DNA from: Mesorhizobium sp. M1D.F.Ca.ET.043.01.1.1
Lineage (GTDB): Bacteria; Pseudomonadota; Alphaproteobacteria; Rhizobiales; Rhizobiaceae
DNA: 64,000 nucleotides
Reading direction: 5' to 3'
NCBI RefSeq assembly: GCF_003952385.1
Contig: NZ_CP034444.1
Span: 3,100,001-3,164,000 of the forward strand
Positions 58,207-64,000 of this stretch are shown here, one piece after another. The first letter of the stretch is position 1; each line of letters opens with the position of its first letter. The position numbers and the translations under genes were made by a program. The notes beneath the pieces are model-generated. The model ran no database searches. It had not been told where the DNA came from and saw nothing but the letters and a program-made list of their open reading frames with translations.

Positions 58207-59169
58207 ATGAAATCCATGATCCGTAACGCATCCGTCGCCGCGGCGGCCCTGGCCCTCGGCCTGTCGGCGAGCGCGACCGTGCGCGCCGACGACAAGCCGA
58301 CGCTGGCCTTTGTCGTCAACGGCGCGTCAGACTTCTGGAAGGCGGCGGAAGCCGGCGTGAAGAAGGCGCAGGGCGAACTGCCCGACTACAATCTCGAGCT
58401 GAAATACCCTGAGCAGTCGTCGGTCGCCATCCAGCAGCGACTGATGGACGATCTGGTGACGGCCGGCGTCAAGGGCATCATGGTGTCGGCCGTCGACCCC
58501 AAGACCTCGACCGACGGGCTCAACAAGATCGCTTCCCAGACGGCGCTGTTCACCACCGACAGCGACGCGCCGCAGACCAAGCGCGTCGCCTATATCGGCT
58601 CATCCAACGTCGACGCCGGCAAGCAGGCGGCCGAGATCGCCAAGAAGGCGATGCCGGACGGCGGCAAATGCCTGGGCTTCGTCGGCCTGCTCGGCGCCGA
58701 CAACGCCAAGGAACGCATCCAGGGCATGAAGGACGGGCTCGCCGGCAGCAAGATCGAGCTGGTCGACGTGCGCGGCGACGACATCGACCAGGCGCGCGCC
58801 AAGAAGAATGTCGAGGACGCGCTGGTCGCCAGCCCCGACATCACCTGCATGGTCGGCTTCTACTCCTACAACACGCCGCGCATCTATGAAGCGCTGCGCG
58901 ACGCCGGCAAGCTGGGCTCGATCACCGTCGTCGGCTTCGACGACGATCCGATCACGCTGGGCGGCGTCAAGGAAGGCACGGTCGCCGCGACGGTCGTGCA
59001 GCAGCCGTTCGAATGGGCCTATCAGGGCATGAAGCTGATGGCTTCCTATCTCAAGGGCGACAAGTCGGGCATTCCGGAGAACGGCCTGATCATCGTGCCG
59101 ACCAAGATCATCGGCAAGGACGATGTCGACGCCTATGCCGCCGATCTGAAGGCGATGGCCGGCAAGTAA
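58207..59169 (+). CDS. ABC sugar importer binding protein (RbsB-type)
   Basis: A 320-residue family 2 (ribose/xylose-type) binding protein. Residues 1-27 are a Sec signal peptide ending VRA before DDKP. The conserved LAFVVNGASDFWK and the hinge sequence VGFDDDPI are present. GGGAGG precedes the ATG. A perfect 11-bp hairpin follows the stop. The substrate is an unknown monosaccharide. Confidence 0.92.
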   Translation: MKSMIRNASVAAAALALGLSASATVRADDKPTLAFVVNGASDFWKAAEAGVKKAQGELPDYNLELKYPEQSSVAIQQRLMDDLVTAGVKGIMVSAVDPKTSTDGLNKIASQTALFTTDSDAPQTKRVAYIGSSNVDAGKQAAEIAKKAMPDGGKCLGFVGLLGADNAKERIQGMKDGLAGSKIELVDVRGDDIDQARAKKNVEDALVASPDITCMVGFYSYNTPRIYEALRDAGKLGSITVVGFDDDPITLGGVKEGTVAATVVQQPFEWAYQGMKLMASYLKGDKSGIPENGLIIVPTKIIGKDDVDAYAADLKAMAGK

Positions 59170-59183
59170 GCGCGAGATCAGTT

Positions 59184-59242
59184 GCGCCGGCTCAGGGATC
59201 CACCTTGAGCCGGCGCCCGTATTGACGGGCCGCACGCGGCCC
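59184..59242 (+). other. Intercistronic stem-loops after the RbsB-type gene
   Basis: GCGCCGGCTCA at 59184-59194 and TGAGCCGGCGC at 59206-59216 form a perfect 11-bp stem with an 11-base loop. A second, smaller hairpin GGGCCG-CACG-CGGCCC lies at 59227-59242. Position and form match the stem-loops after the binding-protein genes at 1184 and 15315. Confidence 0.65.
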
Positions 59243-59292
59243 GCCAGTCTGTTGCCCACCGGCCGCTGCCAAGCTTGATCAACCATGGCGTG

Positions 59293-60858
59293 ATGAACTA
59301 TTCCGACCCATCCATTGTTCAATCCGCTCCGTTCCTGAGCCTCGAGGCCGTGCGCAAGACATATCCGGGCGTCGTGGCGCTGGACGGGTTCTCCATTGAG
59401 GTCAGGCCCGGCGAGGTAATCGGCCTGGTCGGCGAGAACGGCGCCGGCAAATCGACCCTGATGAAGATCCTCGGCGGCGTGACGCGGCCGGACAGCGGTA
59501 CCGTGACGGTCGACGGCATCGCGCATGACGGGCTGACCGTGGAAGCCAGCATCGGCTCCGGCATCGCCTTCGTGCATCAGGAGCTCAACCTGTTCGAAAA
59601 CCTCGATGTCGCCGCCAACATCTTCTTCGGCCGCGAGCCGCTGAAGGCCGGCCCGCTGCGGCTGGTCGACCGCGCGAAGCTGCGGCAGATGGCGGCCCCG
59701 CTGTTGAAGCGCGTCGGCGCCAATTTCTCGGCCGATGCGCCGGTCGCATCACTGTCGCTCGCGCAGCAGCAGATGGTCGAGATCGCCAAGGCGCTGTCGA
59801 TCAGGGCGCGGCTGGTGATCCTCGACGAGCCCACCTCCAGCCTGCCGATCGCCGAAACCGAAAAGCTGCTCGACGTCATCAAGGGGCTGCGGTCGGAAGG
59901 CATCAGCGTCATCTTCATCTCGCACCGCCTGCACGAAGTCGAGCGCGTCGCCGACCGCGTCGTGGTGCTGCGCGACGGCATGCTTGCCGGCACGCTGCCC
60001 AAGAGCGAGATCAACCACGACCAGATGGTCAAGCTGATGATCGGGCGCATGCTGAAGGAGCGTGAGAAAGCCGCTGAGGCCGGGCGCGCGCCGGGCGGCG
60101 TCGCGCTCTCCGCAAATGCCGTGCGCACCGCAGCCTATCCTGATCATCCGGTCAGCCTGGACCTTCGACGCGGCGAGATCCTCGGCCTCGCCGGGCTCGT
60201 CGGCTCCGGCCGCACGGAGCTCGCGCGCGTGCTGTTCGGCATCGACGAACGGCTCGGCGGCAGCGTTGCGCTGGACGGCAAGGCGCTCGATGTCGGATCG
60301 GCCGCCGATGCGGTGGCGAGCGGCATCTTCCTGGTGCCGGAAGACCGCAAGCTGACCGGCATCCTGCTCGACCTCTCGATTGCCGAGAACATTTCGCTGC
60401 CCAATCTGCCGGCGCATGCGAAGCGCTCGCTGGTGTCGGTCAGCGCCGAACTCGCCACCGCGGAGAAGCAGAAGAAAGACCTCGGCATCAAGGCGCCGTC
60501 GGTCCTGACCCGCACCGGCACGCTGTCAGGCGGCAATCAGCAGAAAGTGGTTTTGGCCAAGTGGCTGGCGATGAACCCCAAGGTGATGATCCTCGACGAG
60601 CCGACGCGCGGCATCGATATCGGCGCCAAGGCCGAGATCTACGGGCTGATGCGGTCGCTTGCCGACGCAGGCGTCGCGGTGCTGATGATCTCCAGCGACA
60701 TGGAAGAGGTGATCGGCGTCTCGGACCGTATCGCGGTCATGCATGAGGGGCAGATCTCCGGCATTCTCGACCGGGACGATTTCAGCCAGGAGAACGTGCT
60801 TTTGCTGGCGGTGGGCAAGAAGCCGAAGCTGGCGCATGCCGCTGGAGGAGCGCAATGA
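59293..60858 (+). CDS. ABC sugar importer ATPase with two ATPase domains (RbsA-type)
   Basis: A 521-residue duplicated ATPase. Domain 1 has Walker A GENGAGKSTL near residue 45 and a Walker B VILDEPTSS. Domain 2 has a degenerate P-loop GLVGSGRTEL with the signature LSGGNQQKV and MILDEPTRGIDIG, as normal for RbsA. The ATG at 59293 is chosen; a TTG at 59275 is also in frame. Its stop overlaps the permease start. Confidence 0.92.
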   Translation: MNYSDPSIVQSAPFLSLEAVRKTYPGVVALDGFSIEVRPGEVIGLVGENGAGKSTLMKILGGVTRPDSGTVTVDGIAHDGLTVEASIGSGIAFVHQELNLFENLDVAANIFFGREPLKAGPLRLVDRAKLRQMAAPLLKRVGANFSADAPVASLSLAQQQMVEIAKALSIRARLVILDEPTSSLPIAETEKLLDVIKGLRSEGISVIFISHRLHEVERVADRVVVLRDGMLAGTLPKSEINHDQMVKLMIGRMLKEREKAAEAGRAPGGVALSANAVRTAAYPDHPVSLDLRRGEILGLAGLVGSGRTELARVLFGIDERLGGSVALDGKALDVGSAADAVASGIFLVPEDRKLTGILLDLSIAENISLPNLPAHAKRSLVSVSAELATAEKQKKDLGIKAPSVLTRTGTLSGGNQQKVVLAKWLAMNPKVMILDEPTRGIDIGAKAEIYGLMRSLADAGVAVLMISSDMEEVIGVSDRIAVMHEGQISGILDRDDFSQENVLLLAVGKKPKLAHAAGGAQ

Positions 60859-61850
60859 GCAAGAAAGACCTCGGCCTGCTGATCCTGATCCTGGTGGTCG
60901 GCGCGGTGGTGACGGCCATCAACCCGCGCTTCCTTTTGCCGATCAACCTTGCCAACACCTCCAACCTGATCGGCCTGTTCGGCATCCTCTCCATCGGCCA
61001 GGCCTTCGTCATCATCACCGGCGGCATCGAGCTTTCGGTCGGTTCGCTGGTGGCGCTGCTCGGCACGCTGTTCATCGACTTCATCGCCGTGCGCGAGATG
61101 GACTGGCCGCTGGCCTTCGCGCTGATCATCGTGCTCGGCGCCATCATCGGCTTCGTGCATGGCTGGCTGATCACGCGGCTGAAGATGCAGCCCTTCGTGG
61201 TGACGCTCTGCGGCCTCTTGATCTATCGCGGCGTGGCGCGCTTCTACACCGCCGACGGCACGGCGGGCTTCGCCTTCGGCCAGAATTTCCCCGAGCTCGA
61301 ATTCCTGACCGCGGGCCGTTCCTGGGGCGTGCCGAACAGCTTCATCGCGCTGATCGTCATCGCCATCGTCATGTGGGTGGTGCTGCACCGCTCGGTGTTC
61401 GGCCGCTATCTCTATGCCATCGGCAAGAACGAGGAAGCGGCGAAATATTCGGGCATCCGCACCGGGCGCGTCGTGATCGCGGCCTATGTCATCTGCGGCG
61501 TGCTGACGGCGCTGTCGGCGATCTATTTCGCCATGTATACGCGCTCGATCTCGCCGGCCAGCCACGGCCAGTTCTACGAGCTCTACGCGATCGCCGCGGC
61601 GGTGCTCGGCGGCTTCTCGCTGCGCGGCGGCGAGGGCTCGCTGGTCGGCGTCCTCTTAGGCACCGTGCTGCTGCAGGAGCTGCAGAACCTGGTCAACCTG
61701 CTCGGCATCCCCTCCTCGCTCAACTTCGCGGTGATGGGCGGGGTGATCCTGATCGGCGTGCTGGTCGACCAGCAATGGAGCGTGTTCCGCGCCCGGCGCC
61801 GGATGCTGGAAGCGACGCGCCGGAACGTCGCCGGCGCACCGGCGGAGTAG
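60855..61850 (+). CDS. ABC sugar importer permease (RbsC-type)
   Basis: A 331-residue permease of the ribose/xylose group with about eight to ten membrane segments. The conserved segment GGIELSVGSLVALLGTLF is near residue 55, and GKNEEAAKYSGIRT is the cytoplasmic loop. A single permease is the rule for this class, which works as a homodimer. It completes the importer with the genes at 58207 and 59293. Confidence 0.92.
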   Translation: MSKKDLGLLILILVVGAVVTAINPRFLLPINLANTSNLIGLFGILSIGQAFVIITGGIELSVGSLVALLGTLFIDFIAVREMDWPLAFALIIVLGAIIGFVHGWLITRLKMQPFVVTLCGLLIYRGVARFYTADGTAGFAFGQNFPELEFLTAGRSWGVPNSFIALIVIAIVMWVVLHRSVFGRYLYAIGKNEEAAKYSGIRTGRVVIAAYVICGVLTALSAIYFAMYTRSISPASHGQFYELYAIAAAVLGGFSLRGGEGSLVGVLLGTVLLQELQNLVNLLGIPSSLNFAVMGGVILIGVLVDQQWSVFRARRRMLEATRRNVAGAPAE

Positions 61851-61878
61851 CCAATGACCTCCCCTTCTCCCCTTGTGG

Positions 61879-63015
61879 GCCTGTTGCGCAGTTAGCGCGA
61901 ACAGACCCGCGAGGCGGTTTGGCCCGTGAGGTCTCGCTCATTTTTGGCTTTTGGGGTGGAGTTTGATGGTGGCGGGCGGCCTTAGGCTGGATGCTAGGCG
62001 CACCTATCCTGTGATTGCCGCCCATCGGCGCATGTTGAAAGCGATCGCGGCAAGTGTCACCTGGGCTGCGGCCTTGGCCAATCCGACATAGCGGATTGTG
62101 GTCAGTTTCATGCGGTTCTTAAGCGTGGCGAAGGTCGTCTCCACCGCCGCCCGCCGTCGTGCGATCAGGCGATTGTAGCGCTTGAGCCGCTCGGGCAGCG
62201 AATGGTGCTTATTGGGGCGGCGGGCAATGCGCGGCTTCCTGCCCTCGGCCTTGAGCCGAGCACGCCGGGCATGCGTGTCATAGGCGGCATCCGCCCACAC
62301 CGTCTTCTCGTCGCCTCGGATCAAGTGATCGGCCATTACCGTGTCGTTGACGTTGGCCGGCGTGGTGATCACCGTGCGGATCAGACCAGAGCCCTCGTCG
62401 ACCCCAACATGGGCCTTGTAGCCGAAGGTAAAGCCGCCCTTGCCCCGCCACACGGGACGGGCATCGGCATCCTTCGAGGGCCGCTCGGCTGTCGGCGGCG
62501 CCGAGACCGCATCGATCAGCGTCGCATCCAGCATCGTGCCGCGCTTCAGGATTACGCCGACCTTCTCCAACTGCCGGTCCAGTTCGCCAAACAGCCTTTC
62601 CATCAGCCCTTCGCCGACAAGCAGGTTGCGGAAGCGCGACAGCACTGAGTGATCGGGAATGCTCTCCTCAAGGCCAAGCCCGACAAAGCGCCGGAATGAC
62701 AGCCGGTCGCCGAGCGCCTCCTCCAGCTCGCGATCCGACAAGCCATAGAGCGATTGCAGCAGCAGTGCTTTGAACAGAACCAGCGGAGGCCAAGCCGCAC
62801 GTCCCGGGCCGCCATCGCGTAGCGGGTTGAGCAGCTTCTCGAAGCGATACCACTTCACCAGACCGGACAGCCGATCGAGCGGCGAGGATCCACCAGCAAG
62901 CTTCTGGCCCAGAAATGCTTCCGCCAGGCTCAACTGACCCGTCCGCTTCACCGCCATCGCGATTCCCTCCGAGTTCCAACTCAGAGAATCACAACCAGCC
63001 AATTACGCAACAGGC
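61879..63015 (-). mobile_element. IS5-family insertion sequence
   Basis: The inverted ends GCCTGTTGCGCAGTTAGC (left) and GCCTGTTGCGTAATTGGC (right, complementary strand) bound a single transposase gene. The direct repeat CCCTTGTGG flanks both sides and can be read as a 9-bp duplication. The exact boundary is ambiguous by one or two bases because the target is itself repetitive. The element sits in one arm of a palindromic repeat. Confidence 0.88.
62004..62957 (-). CDS. IS5-family transposase
   Basis: A 317-residue DDE transposase. It shows SIPDHSVLSRFRNLL near residue 100, TMLDATLID for the first Asp, DAAYDTHARR for the second Asp, and AAVETTFATLKNRM for the Glu region. The ATG at 62957 (MAVKRTGQLS) is the usual start. 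The catalytic set is complete, so it is probably functional. Confidence 0.92.
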   Translation of the reverse strand: MAVKRTGQLSLAEAFLGQKLAGGSSPLDRLSGLVKWYRFEKLLNPLRDGGPGRAAWPPLVLFKALLLQSLYGLSDRELEEALGDRLSFRRFVGLGLEESIPDHSVLSRFRNLLVGEGLMERLFGELDRQLEKVGVILKRGTMLDATLIDAVSAPPTAERPSKDADARPVWRGKGGFTFGYKAHVGVDEGSGLIRTVITTPANVNDTVMADHLIRGDEKTVWADAAYDTHARRARLKAEGRKPRIARRPNKHHSLPERLKRYNRLIARRRAAVETTFATLKNRMKLTTIRYVGLAKAAAQVTLAAIAFNMRRWAAITG

Positions 63016-63151
63016 CCCTTGTGGGAGAAGGTGTCGCCGAAGGCGACGGATGAGGGGTGCTCCAGCTTGGCAACGACGGCGATCCGTCCAACACCCCTCA
63101 TCCGTCTCGGCGCTGCGCGCCGATCCACCTTCTCCCACAAGGGGAGAAGGA
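63016..63151. repeat. Palindromic intergenic repeat, split by the IS5 element
   Basis: CTTGTGGGAGAAGGTG near 63018 pairs with CACCTTCTCCCACAAG near 63126. GACGGATGAGGGGTG pairs with CACCCCTCATCCGTC inside. The outermost few bases of the left arm (CCCCTTCTCC) lie before the IS at 61861-61878, so the insertion falls within the repeat. Confidence 0.8.
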
Positions 63152-63163
63152 GAAAGAGAGACG

Positions 63164-63790
63164 CTAAATCATGCTCGACAGGTCCGAAAACGCCATCGCC
63201 TTGCGCAGCACATCCACGAAGCGCTCGCCGGCAATCTCCCTGGCGCCGCTGTTGTCGATCGAGGTGACGTCCGGCCCGGAAAGCGTCACGCTGGTGCTGC
63301 GCGCCAGACGCGCCAGCACCTCGCCGCGCGATTCGCGGCCGCGCGCCGCCAGCCGCTCGGCGAGGATTTCCGGCGTCGCGGTGATCTCGACCACCGCCAG
63401 ATTGGCATAGCGCTCGCGCAGCCCCGGGATGACCGCGCGCGAGACATTCGCCACGGCCACATGACCGTTGGCGACCGCCCAGTCGACGTCGGCCGGCAGG
63501 CCATAGCGCAGGCCATGGGCGTCCCAGCAAATGGCGAAGGCGCCGTCGGCCTCCGCCTCGGCGAAGGCGGCATCGGCCAGCGTGTCGTGGTCCTCGCTCG
63601 CCGAATCGCTCGGCCGGGTGATGACGCGACGCACGAATTCCAGGCGCGTCTCGTCGGCAAAGCGCGCCTTGGCATAGCCGATCACCGTGTCCTTGCCGGC
63701 GCCGCTTGGGCCGACAACCGCGACGAAGACGCCGTTGCGGATCGGAAGGGTCTCGGTCAGCTCGCGTTCGATCAACGCCGAAACCATCAT
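63164..63790 (-). CDS. phnN: Ribose 1,5-bisphosphate phosphokinase PhnN
   Basis: A 208-residue guanylate-kinase-like protein. Walker A is GPSGAGKDTV near residue 27, and FVRRVITRPSDSASEDH is the typical PhnN substrate segment. It makes PRPP from ribose 1,5-bisphosphate in phosphonate (C-P lyase) catabolism. The start ATG overlaps the phnM stop (ATGA), with a second ATG one codon later. Confidence 0.93.
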   Translation of the reverse strand: MMVSALIERELTETLPIRNGVFVAVVGPSGAGKDTVIGYAKARFADETRLEFVRRVITRPSDSASEDHDTLADAAFAEAEADGAFAICWDAHGLRYGLPADVDWAVANGHVAVANVSRAVIPGLRERYANLAVVEITATPEILAERLAARGRESRGEVLARLARSTSVTLSGPDVTSIDNSGAREIAGERFVDVLRKAMAFSDLSSMI

Positions 63791-64000
63791 GCGACACGCT
63801 TGCCCTGGCGCCAGACGGTGCGCACGACCGGCACGTGCTCGTCGACGCGCACGCGCACGAGGTCGGCGCGCCGGCCGGGCTCGATGACGCCGCGATCGGT
63901 GAGGCCGACGGCGTCGGCCGGGTTCTTCGAGACCATGGCGACCGCCTGCGGCAGCGAGATGCCTTCGACGACGTCGCCGAGGAAGAAGGCCGACTGGATC
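63787..64000 (-). CDS. phnM: PhnM, C-terminal part (window edge)
   Basis: The last 70 codons of alpha-D-ribose 1-methylphosphonate 5-triphosphate diphosphatase. The segment KNPADAVGLTDRGVIEPGRR is the conserved end of this amidohydrolase-fold enzyme. The 5' part lies beyond the window. Coupling to phnN supports a phn operon entering from the right. Confidence 0.88.
   Translation of the reverse strand, partial: IQSAFFLGDVVEGISLPQAVAMVSKNPADAVGLTDRGVIEPGRRADLVRVRVDEHVPVVRTVWRQGKRVA

Overview
The window is high-GC, single-chromosome-like DNA from an alphaproteobacterium of the order Rhizobiales, most likely Mesorhizobium or a close relative. The grounds are the smo-type sorbitol/mannitol operon, the ure gene order, a NodF/NodE-like pair, the many solute-binding-protein ABC importers, and dispersed palindromic intergenic repeats of the rhizobial type. 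This taxonomic call is inference from gene content; no 16S or housekeeping marker is present.

Layout. (1) 0-19.3 kb is a carbohydrate/polyol block: an AraC-type regulator with an ABC importer and a sorbitol/xylitol-type dehydrogenase (36-6389), then on the other strand a smoEFGK-smoS-mtlK-HAD-pentulokinase operon (15315-6409), a LysR gene, a DUF1127 gene, a SorC-type regulator, another HAD phosphatase and a class II aldolase. (2) 19.4-28.9 kb is a urease locus on the minus strand (ureD, A, B, C, E, F, G with a HupE/UreJ-like permease). It is scattered with unrelated genes, including two plus-strand secreted-protein genes between ureB and ureC. (3) 29-39 kb carries a NodF/NodE-like acyl carrier protein/ketosynthase pair, a GST, a kinase, a mutarotase-like protein, a large coiled-coil membrane protein, a lipoprotein D,D-carboxypeptidase, a universal stress protein with an upstream FixK/FNR-like box, and a DUF1003 protein. 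(4) 39.3-43.7 kb is a 4.4-kb integrative element in tRNA-Arg(CCG). It has a perfect 51-bp direct repeat, tyrosine integrase, a small unknown protein, an SF2 helicase-like ATPase and an HNH nuclease. (5) 44-54.4 kb holds an ArsR/SRPBCC pair, a MocR regulator and an inositol-type catabolic operon (iolE-like, ABC importer, inositol dehydrogenase-like, TIM-barrel isomerase). An IS630 element ends this block by interrupting a small gene. (6) 55.5-64 kb holds a methyltransferase, a LacI regulator with an rbs-type importer, an IS5-family element inserted in a palindromic repeat, phnN and the 3' end of phnM.

Function. Most of the window serves uptake and first oxidation of sugars and polyols, plus nitrogen release from urea. 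Four complete ABC sugar importers each sit with their own dehydrogenases, isomerases or regulators. The accessory part of greatest interest is the tRNA-Arg element. Its cargo (helicase-like ATPase plus HNH nuclease, behind a structured leader) is compact, of clearly different base composition, and not a system I can name.
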